Of a DNA stretch of 22,187 nt, positions 15,604 through 22,187 are shown piece after piece. Made by a program: the position numbers and the translations under genes. Location of the stretch: positions 1 to 22,187 of the forward strand of contig DSBZ01000203.1 in the NCBI GenBank assembly GCA_011057175.1. Reading direction: 5' to 3'. Positions within the stretch are counted from its first letter, which is position 1. Each line of letters opens with the position of its first letter. Under the pieces are notes generated by a model. That model saw only the letters and a program-made list of their open reading frames with translations, made no database searches and had not been told where the DNA came from. This stretch comes from Candidatus Acetothermia bacterium. GTDB taxonomy: Bacteria > Bipolaricaulota > Bipolaricaulia > Bipolaricaulales > Bipolaricaulaceae.

Positions 15604-16237
15604 CGCTCAACCTCTCCTCCAGGGCCCGCACCGCCTGCGCGGTGAGGAGGAGCCCCTCGTGACCCAGGACCTCGTACACCGTGAGCGCATCGGTGCGGAC
15701 GCAATCCACTCCCGGGATGTTGGTGAACGACCGCGCTACGGGGACGGTGTATTCCTCTGGAGCGATGACGACGAGGGTCTTGGGAGGGCACGAGAGGCGG
15801 GAGAGAAGGGCGATCGCGTCCTTCGTGCGCGGCCGCGCGAACTCCAGTCGGTCGATGACCTTGACCCTCTCCGCCGCACACCGCGCCGAAAGAGCGGCGG
15901 CGAGGGCCTTGCGCCGCATGCGCACGGGGAGGGAAAGGGACCACTTCCGCGGCTGAGGGCCAAACGTCACGCCCCCATGGCGCCAGAGGGGGGACCGCGT
16001 CGACCCATGACGTGCCCGGCCCGTGTGCTTCTGGGCCCACGGCTTGCGCCCCCCACCGGAGACCTCCCCCCGCGTTTTCGTGGCCGCTGTCCCCTGCCGG
16101 CGGTTGAGGAGCTGAACCCGCACCGCCCGATGGAGAAGATCGGCCGAGGCCTCAACCCCAAACACGGTCTCGGGGAGGGGGACCTGGGCTGGCTCACCCC
16201 CGGGGTCGCTGAACCGGTACAGGGGAACGCTAGGCAT
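15596..16237 (-). CDS. rplD: 50S ribosomal protein L4 (uL4)
   Basis: A 213-residue early-assembly protein whose extended loop reaches the exit tunnel; in E. coli it represses the S10 operon. The loop is visible as ATKTRGEVSGGGRKPWAQK, GRARHGSTRSPLWR and GGVTFGPQPRKWS. The C-terminal Rossmann-like domain ends with YEVLGHEGLLLTAQAVRALEERL. It overlaps rplC by 8 nt. Confidence 0.96.
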   Translation of the reverse strand: MPSVPLYRFSDPGGEPAQVPLPETVFGVEASADLLHRAVRVQLLNRRQGTAATKTRGEVSGGGRKPWAQKHTGRARHGSTRSPLWRHGGVTFGPQPRKWSLSLPVRMRRKALAAALSARCAAERVKVIDRLEFARPRTKDAIALLSRLSCPPKTLVVIAPEEYTVPVARSFTNIPGVDCVRTDALTVYEVLGHEGLLLTAQAVRALEERLSDG

Positions 16238-16850
16238 CGTGCTTCCTTATCTTGAGCGTGCCCGAGCGGGGTCCGGGGACGGATCCTCGAACCACGAGGA
16301 GCTTCCGGCTCGGATCCACGGCCAGCACCGCGAGGTTACGCACCGTGACCCGCTCCGTACCGTCGTGGCCGGGGTAGCGCTTCCCCTTCACCACCTTGCC
16401 GAGCCCCATCCCCGCCGACCCCGGCCTCCGGACCCACTTGTGCCCGTGGGATCGGGGCCGGGAATGGAATCCCCAGCGTTTGATCGTCCCCTGGAACCCG
16501 CGCCCCTTGGAGATCCCGGTGATGTCCACCTTCTCCCCGGCCGCGAATGCGTCGATCCCGATCTCCGTCCCGGGGGGGAACGCCGCGGCGTCGTCCACCC
16601 GCACCTCGTACAAGTGCTTGCGCGGGGAGATGCCCACCTTCTCGAATTGACCGCGCAGGGGTCGCTTCACCTTGCGCGGGATGACCTCGCCCGCGCCGAG
16701 TTGGATCGCAGCATATCCGTGATGGTCAGGCGTTCTGACCCCCACGACCACCGCTGGCTCGACCTCGATCACTGTGGCGGCAACAGCCCGTCCCGCCTCG
16801 TCGAACCACTGCGTCATCCCAACCTTGCGCCCGATGAGCTCAACTGCCAT
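16230..16850 (-). CDS. rplC: 50S ribosomal protein L3 (uL3)
   Basis: A 206-residue early-assembly protein with a loop close to the peptidyl-transferase centre. MAVELIGRKVGMTQ opens it; GISKGRGFQGTIKRWGF, the RRPGSAGMGLGKVVKGKR loop and MGLGKV-type segment are standard; the Q in GRGFQG is the residue methylated in E. coli. A GTG at 16862 overlaps the rpsJ stop, but the ATG at 16850 has GAGGGG upstream and the family start, so it is preferred. Confidence 0.95.
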   Translation of the reverse strand: MAVELIGRKVGMTQWFDEAGRAVAATVIEVEPAVVVGVRTPDHHGYAAIQLGAGEVIPRKVKRPLRGQFEKVGISPRKHLYEVRVDDAAAFPPGTEIGIDAFAAGEKVDITGISKGRGFQGTIKRWGFHSRPRSHGHKWVRRPGSAGMGLGKVVKGKRYPGHDGTERVTVRNLAVLAVDPSRKLLVVRGSVPGPRSGTLKIRKHDA

Positions 16851-16858
16851 CGCACCCC

Positions 16859-17167
16859 TCACAGTTTGATCTCGATGTCGATCCCCGTGGGGAGCTCCAC
16901 TTCCATGAGCGCGTTGATCGTGGCCGCGGTCGGTTCCTTGATATCGATCAACCGCCGATGCACCTTGCGCTCGAAGTGCTCCATGGAGCGCTTGTCGACG
17001 TGAGGCGAGCGGAGGACGGTGTACAGGCGCCGCTCGGTCGGCAAGGGAATTGGGCCACTCACCTTGGCCCGGCTCGCCATCGCCGTGTCCACGATCTTGC
17101 GCACCGCGGCATCCACGAGCTCGTGGTCGTAGCTCTGTACCTTGATCCTGATCTTCTCCCTAGCCAT
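16859..17167 (-). CDS. rpsJ: 30S ribosomal protein S10 (uS10), also NusE
   Basis: A 102-residue protein of the 30S head that also acts as NusE in transcription antitermination. IRIKVQSYDHELVD, SGPIPLPTERRLYTVLRSPHVDKRS and LPTGIDIEIKL are near-invariant. The ATG at 17167 overlaps the end of fusA by 8 nt. In many bacteria tuf or a long regulatory leader stands here; neither is present. Confidence 0.97.
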   Translation of the reverse strand: MAREKIRIKVQSYDHELVDAAVRKIVDTAMASRAKVSGPIPLPTERRLYTVLRSPHVDKRSMEHFERKVHRRLIDIKEPTAATINALMEVELPTGIDIEIKL

Positions 17168-19241
17168 CGTACCCCCGACTCCTCAACACCTCACGAGCGA
17201 TCCCCTCGGGCACCGCGTCGTACCGGGTCACCCGAAGGGTGTGAACCGCACGCCCCTGCGTTAGGGACCTCAACTGGGTGGCGTACCCGAAGGTTTCCCC
17301 CAAGGGAATGGAACAACGGATGGCATCCACCACCCCCCGGGTGTGTATGGACTGGATCTCGCCTCTGCGGCGGCCCAAATCCGAAACCACCTCACCGAGA
17401 TACTCGGCGGGCGTGATTATATCCCCCTCCGCGACCGGTTCCAGGAGGACCACCCCCCCCTCCTCGAGCGCGCGGCGCAACGCTTGTGTCCCGCACGCCT
17501 CAAACGCGTCCTCGGACGAGTCGGCGGGATGGCACCGCCCCCCGTGAAGGGTGGCGCGCAGATCCGTGACCGGGAAGCCTCCGATCGGACTTGCCCCTAG
17601 CCCTCCCTCGATCCCGCGCCGGACCGCCTCCACGAACTCCGGGGGGAGCACCTCCGCCGGGACGGTGGACCGAAACTCGAACCCCCCCCCACGGGTGAGA
17701 GGCTCGAACCGAACGTGGATCCGCGCATACTGGCCCCGGCCGGCGAGCACCTGCGCCCACTCCTCCACGATGTCCACCGCCCGGGCGAGCGCCTCGCGGT
17801 AGGCGACGATCGGCTTCCCCACCCGGTGGGCGACCCCGAACTCCTCGCGAACCCGCCGCAGCTGGACTTCGAGCTGGAGCTCGCCCATCCCCCCCACAAG
17901 GAGCTGCCCGGTGGCCTCATCCTCGCGAACCCGAAACGTCGGGTCCTCCTGCGCGATTCGGGCGAGAGCCGCCCTGAGCTCCGGCTCCTCGCGCTCGGAC
18001 CGAGGTTCAACGGCGAAGAACACCACCGGCTCCGGAAACGAGATCCGCTCCAGGAGAAGGGGATGATCGGGATCGCAGAGCGTCTCCCCGGTGAACACCG
18101 GTCCTGATGCGATCACGCCCACGATGTCCCCTGCCTCAACGGAGTCCAGACGCTCCCGCCGGTTGGCGTGCAACCGAAACAGCCGCACCAGCCGGACCTT
18201 GCGCCCTCCGGTGGCGTTCAGCACGATATCGCCTTCCGCCGCCCTCCCCGAGTAGATGCGCGTATAGAGGAGGCGCTCCGCATAGGGATCGGTCGCCACC
18301 TTGAACACCAGGGCTGCGAACGGCTCTTCGGCCGAGGCACGGCGGGCCTCGCGCTCACCGCGGGGGGGGAAGCCGTGGATCGGCGGCACTTCCTCCGGCG
18401 AGGGGAGGAAGTCCACCACCGCATCCAACACCGGTTGGACCCCGATGTTCTCGAGAACTGCCCCCCCGAGCACAGGCACCCACAGCCTCTCCAGTGTTGC
18501 CGTTCGGATCGCAGCCACCAGCTCCCGCGGGGAGATGTCCGCCCCCCCCAGAAAGCGCTCGGCCACAGCGTCCGACACCTCGGCCAGCTTCTCCAGGAGG
18601 CGTTCCCGCCACTCCTCCGCTTCGGAGGCGATCTCGGGGGGGATGGGCAGCGCCTCGACCCGGCGCCCGAAACCCTCGGGATCCCACCGCAGCGCTGTCC
18701 GCCGCACGAGGTCCACCATCCCGATGAGCCTCCCCTCGCCGTCGCGCCACGGCACGGCCACGGCGAGCACCGTGGCCCCCAGCTTGTCCACCATGTCCTG
18801 GAGCGCTCCCTCGAAATCGGACCCCACCCGATCGAGCTTGTTCACGAACGCAATGCGCGGGACGCGATACCGATCGGCCTGGCGCCACACCGCCTCCGAC
18901 TGGGACTCCACGCCCTCCACCCCGGAGAAGAGGACGATCGCGCCATCGAGGACCCTCAGGCTCCGTTCCACCTCGGCCGTGAAGTCGACGTGGCCTGGGG
19001 TGTCGATGATGTTGATCGCGTGCTCCTTCCACTGCACCGTGGTCGCGGCAGCGCTGATCGTGATCCCCCGCTCCCGCTCTTGGTCCATCCAGTCCATCTC
19101 CGCGGTGCCCTCGTGGACCTCCCCCATGCGGTGAATCTTCCCCGTGTAATAGAGGATGCGCTCGGTGAGCGTGGTCTTGCCGGCATCGATATGGGCGATG
19201 ATGCCGATGTTGCGGATCCGGCGCACCTCATAACCCGCCAT
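17160..19241 (-). CDS. fusA: Translation elongation factor G (divergent)
   Basis: A 693-residue GTPase that drives tRNA-mRNA translocation. The P-loop AHIDAGKTT is at 16-24, switch I ERGITI at 57-62, DTPGH at 80-84 and NKLD at 134-137. Domains II to V follow, with EDPTF (432-436), RGQYARIHV (502-510), H571 at the domain IV tip and FGYATQLRS (651-659). Several near-invariant sites differ: the G5 motif GSA is GGA (259-261), GMGELH is GMGELQ (451-456), and the domain II GLK segment reads ASGPVFTGETL. Length is normal. The frame is open to 19493, but the family start is the ATG at 19241, 25 nt after rpsG. Position between rpsG and rpsJ supports EF-G as the main factor. Confidence 0.94.
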   Translation of the reverse strand: MAGYEVRRIRNIGIIAHIDAGKTTLTERILYYTGKIHRMGEVHEGTAEMDWMDQERERGITISAAATTVQWKEHAINIIDTPGHVDFTAEVERSLRVLDGAIVLFSGVEGVESQSEAVWRQADRYRVPRIAFVNKLDRVGSDFEGALQDMVDKLGATVLAVAVPWRDGEGRLIGMVDLVRRTALRWDPEGFGRRVEALPIPPEIASEAEEWRERLLEKLAEVSDAVAERFLGGADISPRELVAAIRTATLERLWVPVLGGAVLENIGVQPVLDAVVDFLPSPEEVPPIHGFPPRGEREARRASAEEPFAALVFKVATDPYAERLLYTRIYSGRAAEGDIVLNATGGRKVRLVRLFRLHANRRERLDSVEAGDIVGVIASGPVFTGETLCDPDHPLLLERISFPEPVVFFAVEPRSEREEPELRAALARIAQEDPTFRVREDEATGQLLVGGMGELQLEVQLRRVREEFGVAHRVGKPIVAYREALARAVDIVEEWAQVLAGRGQYARIHVRFEPLTRGGGFEFRSTVPAEVLPPEFVEAVRRGIEGGLGASPIGGFPVTDLRATLHGGRCHPADSSEDAFEACGTQALRRALEEGGVVLLEPVAEGDIITPAEYLGEVVSDLGRRRGEIQSIHTRGVVDAIRCSIPLGETFGYATQLRSLTQGRAVHTLRVTRYDAVPEGIAREVLRSRGYDG

Positions 19242-19266
19242 CGGCGCGCCCCGGGAACCCGAAGGA

Positions 19267-19740
19267 CTACCAGCGGTAGTGGGCGAACGCCCGGTTGGCC
19301 TCGGCCATGCGGTGGGCTTCCTGCCTCTTTTGGTAGGCTCCACCCTCCCCGCGGGCCGCGGCGGAGATCTCCCCCGCCAGCCGCTCGGGCATCGTCCGCT
19401 CGGACCGGGCCCGCGCCGCCTGGACCATCCACCGCAGGGCGAGCATCGTCTGGCGGTGGGCAGGGACCTCAAACGGCACCTGGTACGCCGCACCGCCGAC
19501 GCGGCGGGAACGGACCTCGACCTTCGGCATGCAGTTCTGCACAGCCTTCAAGAACGTGTCCAACGCCGGCCCCTCGCCACGGCGATCGAGGAGATCGAAC
19601 GCCTCGTACGCGATGCGGCGGGCGAGGGACTTCTTCCCATCCCACATCACATAGTTGATGAACTTCTCCACAAGCTTCGAACCGTGGCGAACATCCGCTG
19701 CTGCGTCCCGACCGGGGATGACGACATCGAATGTGGGCAC
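19267..19740 (-). CDS. rpsG: 30S ribosomal protein S7 (uS7)
   Basis: A 157-residue primary binder of the 16S 3' major domain, at the E-site side of the mRNA channel. INYVMWDGKKSLARRIAYEA, VEVRSRRVGGAAYQVPFEV and the C-terminal KRQEAHRMAEANRAFAHYRW identify it. The first 17 residues (MPTFDVVIPGRDAAADV) lack the usual arginine-rich start (RRG...KR). The start is GTG at 19740, directly after the rpsL TAG, with AAGGAGGGG inside the end of rpsL. Confidence 0.95.
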   Translation of the reverse strand: MPTFDVVIPGRDAAADVRHGSKLVEKFINYVMWDGKKSLARRIAYEAFDLLDRRGEGPALDTFLKAVQNCMPKVEVRSRRVGGAAYQVPFEVPAHRQTMLALRWMVQAARARSERTMPERLAGEISAAARGEGGAYQKRQEAHRMAEANRAFAHYRW

Positions 19741-20118
19741 CTACCCCTCCTTGGGACGGCGCATCCCGTACCGGGACCGCCCCTGGCGCCGGCCCTCCAC
19801 CCCCGCGGCGTCGAGCGCGCCACGGATGATGTGGTACTTCACCCCCGGAAGGTCCTTCACCCGGCCCCCCCGCACGAGGACGAGGGAGTGCTCCTGGAGA
19901 TTATGGCCTTCACCGGGGATGTAGGCTGTCACCTCACGCCCATTGGACAGGCGCACCCTCGCCACCTTCCGCAGCGCGGAGTTCGGCTTCTTCGGGGTCC
20001 GGGTGAACACGCGCAGGCACACGCCCCGGCGCTGGGGGCAGCTGGCGAGGGCCACGGACTTGCTCTTCGACCGTTGCGGTTTCCGCCCTTGGCGCACGAG
20101 TTGATTGAACGTCGGCAT
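19741..20118 (-). CDS. rpsL: 30S ribosomal protein S12 (uS12)
   Basis: A 125-residue decoding-centre protein and the classic streptomycin-resistance site. [12 protein letters not shown] opens it; [11 protein letters not shown] (41-51) and [10 protein letters not shown] with [12 protein letters not shown] contain the decoding loop residues and the aspartate that can be methylthiolated. The streptomycin-sensitive lysine pair K43/K44 is intact. The ATG at 20118 follows GGAGGGG and is 17 nt after the rpoC stop; an upstream in-frame start at 20130 is too close to that stop to be used. Confidence 0.97.
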   Translation of the reverse strand: MPTFNQLVRQGRKPQRSKSKSVALASCPQRRGVCLRVFTRTPKKPNSALRKVARVRLSNGREVTAYIPGEGHNLQEHSLVLVRGGRVKDLPGVKYHIIRGALDAAGVEGRRQGRSRYGMRRPKEG

Positions 20119-20135
20119 ATCCCCTCCCAACGATT

Positions 20136-22187
20136 CTAGGTGCCCCTCGCTTCCGGTTCAACTTCCTCCGGGTCGGAAGCCCCTCTCCGACCCGGGAAAC
20201 CCGTGCCCACAGGGATCCTCTTCCCGACCATGAGGCACGGCTTCAGACCATCGAGGTAATCGTCCTCCCCCCGCAGGGCAGCATCGGCAAGGACCTTCGT
20301 CGTGCGCTCGAATGAGGCCGCGGCGAGCCACGACTTGCGGAGGAGGGCGGCGCGGGAGATGCGCAAGAGCTCCCTCTCCCCTTGCGGGAGCCGGTACTCG
20401 AGGAGGCGAACCGTGCGCGGCTCGCCGTGCAGCTCGACCCGCGCTTGCCTCACCCCAAGGGCGATCGCCCGCTCCAGGGCCTCGCGGGTGATCTCCTCCC
20501 CCGCCTCGGCGAGGGTGGCCCCCCCCCGGGCGAGAGGAGCGAGGAGCTTTGCCCCCACGAGCTCGTCGCGGCCGCGGCGGACCCTCTCGTTTTCCTCGCT
20601 CAGCCGCCGCACCTCGAGCTGGAAGATCTCCAGAGGCACGACATCGTTGAGGAGGAACGACGATTCGCCGGGATCCACGATCCGCACGTTGTTCAGGATC
20701 TGACGGATCACGACCTCGAAGTGCTTGTCGTTGATGTCCACGCCCTGGGACTTGTACACCTTCTGGAGCTCGACGAGGAGGTACTCCCGCGTCTTCTGCA
20801 CGCCAGCCACCTCCATGAGGTAGTGGGGGGGGATTACCCCCTTCGACACGGGCTCGCCTCGCTCGACCTTGTCCCCCACGTGGACGATCGTCCCTTCGTC
20901 GCACTCCACCGCCGCCCGGTATCGGAAGCGCACCGTGGCCCGATCGGGACCCGCTTCCACCCGCTCCACGAGGATGGTTTCACCCGGAGGGAGGTTCAGC
21001 TGAAACAGCTCTTGGCCCTCCCGCACCGGCGCGCCGTGCTCGACCATCGGCACGAGATCGGAGGTGATGGGAGCGATGACGGCCCGGCTGCCTTCAGCAA
21101 GCACGGCGATCGACCGTTGACCGGCGAGCACCGTCCCTCCTACCTCGGCCCGGACGGCAAGCGGCCGGGAGCGGGTGGCGAGCTTCGTTCCCACCTCTAC
21201 CTCCGCCCCATCCTCGATGAGGACCTGCGATCCGTACGGGACTTCATATTCCCGCACCTCTCCCCGCTCCCCGCGCACGACGATCCGCCGCACCCCTCCC
21301 TCATGCTGTACCTCGACGCGGCCCGAGATCGCAGTGACCGGGGCCTCGATGTGGTACTCCGTGGTCAAGACCTCCCCTGGGGCGACCCTCGTCCGATGCC
21401 CGACCCGGATCTCAGCCTCCGGGGGAAGGACATACATCCGGTCCAGTCCTGTCTCGTCGAGCACGGCGAGGTACCTCTCCCCTCCCTCCGCGAACTCGAA
21501 TGCCTTCCCCTCGATCGGACTCCGCAAGGAGTGGAACTTGCCGAAGTCTACTTCCTCTCCCTCGGCGACGCGGAGGAACGCCCGCGGCAGGACGACGGTA
21601 CGAGGCTCGGACGTGATCTCGACCACCTCGCGGCCCGCGCGGGTCGTCTCGAGGCGGGTGACCCGCCCGGAGAGGGGGGCAACGGTGGCATGAGCGGCCT
21701 TCGTCGTCTTGCGGGCCTCGAACAGCTCCTCGGCGCGGGGGAGTCCCTGGGTGATGTCGAGGCCCGCCACGCCTCCTGTGTGGAAGGTCCGCATCGTGAG
21801 CTGCGTCCCCGGCTCGCCGATCGATTGGGCGGCGATCACCCCCACCGTCGTCCCCAGCTCCACCAGGCGATGGAACGCGAGATCCAGTCCGTAACACATC
21901 TGGCACAACCCACCCGGCGTCTGACACAGGACAGGAGAGCGGATCACGATCCTCGGGCGTACCCGCACCTTCCGGAGCCCCGCCGCGATCAGCTCCTCAC
22001 GCAGCTCTGGAGAAAGCACCTCCCCGTCCCGCACCAGGAGCGCCCCTGTCATGGGATGGTACACGTCGCCGATGACCTTGCAGTACGCAACCCGTTCCTC
22101 CGCACCCTTCGCCTTGAGGTCAAGCTCGACCTCCATCCTCCCCACTCGCTCGGAGGTGGCCCGGTCGAGGAGCATCCCCGCATCCAC
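20136..22187 (-). CDS. rpoC: DNA-directed RNA polymerase subunit beta', C-terminal part (cut by window edge)
   Basis: The last 683 residues of beta'. The bridge-helix/trigger-loop region reads [21 protein letters not shown] (119-139), and [16 protein letters not shown] (144-159) follows directly, so the SI3 insert of E. coli is absent. Three cysteines of the second zinc site are present (C88, C95, C98). After the trigger loop, about residues 166-460 are far longer than the 80 or so residues seen in Bacillus or Thermus and look like tandem barrel-sandwich repeats (for example [15 protein letters not shown]). The normal core returns with [31 protein letters not shown] and [10 protein letters not shown]. 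The true start lies outside the window. Confidence 0.97.
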   Translation of the reverse strand: MDAGMLLDRATSERVGRMEVELDLKAKGAEERVAYCKVIGDVYHPMTGALLVRDGEVLSPELREELIAAGLRKVRVRPRIVIRSPVLCQTPGGLCQMCYGLDLAFHRLVELGTTVGVIAAQSIGEPGTQLTMRTFHTGGVAGLDITQGLPRAEELFEARKTTKAAHATVAPLSGRVTRLETTRAGREVVEITSEPRTVVLPRAFLRVAEGEEVDFGKFHSLRSPIEGKAFEFAEGGERYLAVLDETGLDRMYVLPPEAEIRVGHRTRVAPGEVLTTEYHIEAPVTAISGRVEVQHEGGVRRIVVRGERGEVREYEVPYGSQVLIEDGAEVEVGTKLATRSRPLAVRAEVGGTVLAGQRSIAVLAEGSRAVIAPITSDLVPMVEHGAPVREGQELFQLNLPPGETILVERVEAGPDRATVRFRYRAAVECDEGTIVHVGDKVERGEPVSKGVIPPHYLMEVAGVQKTREYLLVELQKVYKSQGVDINDKHFEVVIRQILNNVRIVDPGESSFLLNDVVPLEIFQLEVRRLSEENERVRRGRDELVGAKLLAPLARGGATLAEAGEEITREALERAIALGVRQARVELHGEPRTVRLLEYRLPQGERELLRISRAALLRKSWLAAASFERTTKVLADAALRGEDDYLDGLKPCLMVGKRIPVGTGFPGRRGASDPEEVEPEARGT

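Noticed and set aside
19242..19493. 84-residue N-terminal extension of fusA
   Set aside because: It overlaps rpsG in another frame and has no EF-G homology; the family start is at 19241.
18168..19658. A 496-codon plus-strand open frame opposite fusA and rpsG
   Set aside because: Low-complexity His/Pro/Arg-rich translation antisense to EF-G; a codon-bias shadow.
1..22187. A new defence, mobile or biosynthetic system
   Set aside because: Apart from the kbl/tdh pair and the MgtC remnant, every stretch is explained by conserved translation, transcription or export genes; no repeats, integrase, transposase, CRISPR, tRNA or rRNA was seen.

Overview
The window is almost entirely a housekeeping locus from a GC-rich bacterium. 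It holds one dense minus-strand transcription unit that runs leftward from the 3' part of rpoC through the str, S10, spc and alpha ribosomal-protein clusters and ends with ridA. Thirty-five genes lie between 22187 and 2528; the largest gap between neighbours is 25 nt, and many pairs overlap. The species cannot be fixed from the sequence. The overall order is the general bacterial one, but tuf is missing after fusA and rpmD (uL30) is missing between rpsE and rplO. S4, S14, L24, L36 and Adk all carry intact zinc ligands, as is common in thermophiles and anaerobes. The beta' subunit and EF-G are divergent. A deep-branching or candidate phylum such as Bipolaricaulota/Acetothermia would fit, but this is a low-confidence guess.

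Layout from left to right. 1-281: remnant of an MgtC/SapB-family membrane protein, apparently broken by an internal deletion and a frame change. 268-1464 (minus): kbl, glycine C-acetyltransferase. 1465-1577: a short divergent promoter region. 1578-2543 (plus): tdh, an L-threonine 3-dehydrogenase of the extended-SDR (epimerase-like) family. Kbl and Tdh together turn threonine into glycine and acetyl-CoA. 2511-2542: a hairpin at the point where tdh and ridA converge with a 16-nt overlap. 2528-4211: ridA, rplQ, rpoA. 4214-5913: rpsD, rpsK, rpsM, rpmJ, infA. 5895-8583: map, adk, secY. 8584-12755: the spc cluster rplO, rpsE, rplR, rplF, rpsH, rpsN, rplE, rplX, rplN, then rpsQ and rpmC. 12752-17167: the S10 cluster rplP, rpsC, rplV, rpsS, rplB, rplW, rplD, rplC, rpsJ. 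17160-20118: fusA, rpsG, rpsL. 20136-22187: 3' part of rpoC, cut by the window edge.

Functionally the big unit links RNA polymerase (beta', alpha), most of the 30S and 50S core proteins, translation factors (IF-1, EF-G), nascent-chain processing (Map), export (SecY) and adenylate balance (Adk). No CRISPR array, tRNA, rRNA, transposon or phage gene was seen. I do not see a new multi-gene system. The oddities most worth a second look are in RpoC (a displaced zinc-site cysteine and a large expansion after the trigger loop), EF-G (a changed G5 motif), ribosomal protein L2 (an altered motif next to the peptidyl-transferase-region histidine), the MgtC remnant, and the coupling of ridA to rplQ.
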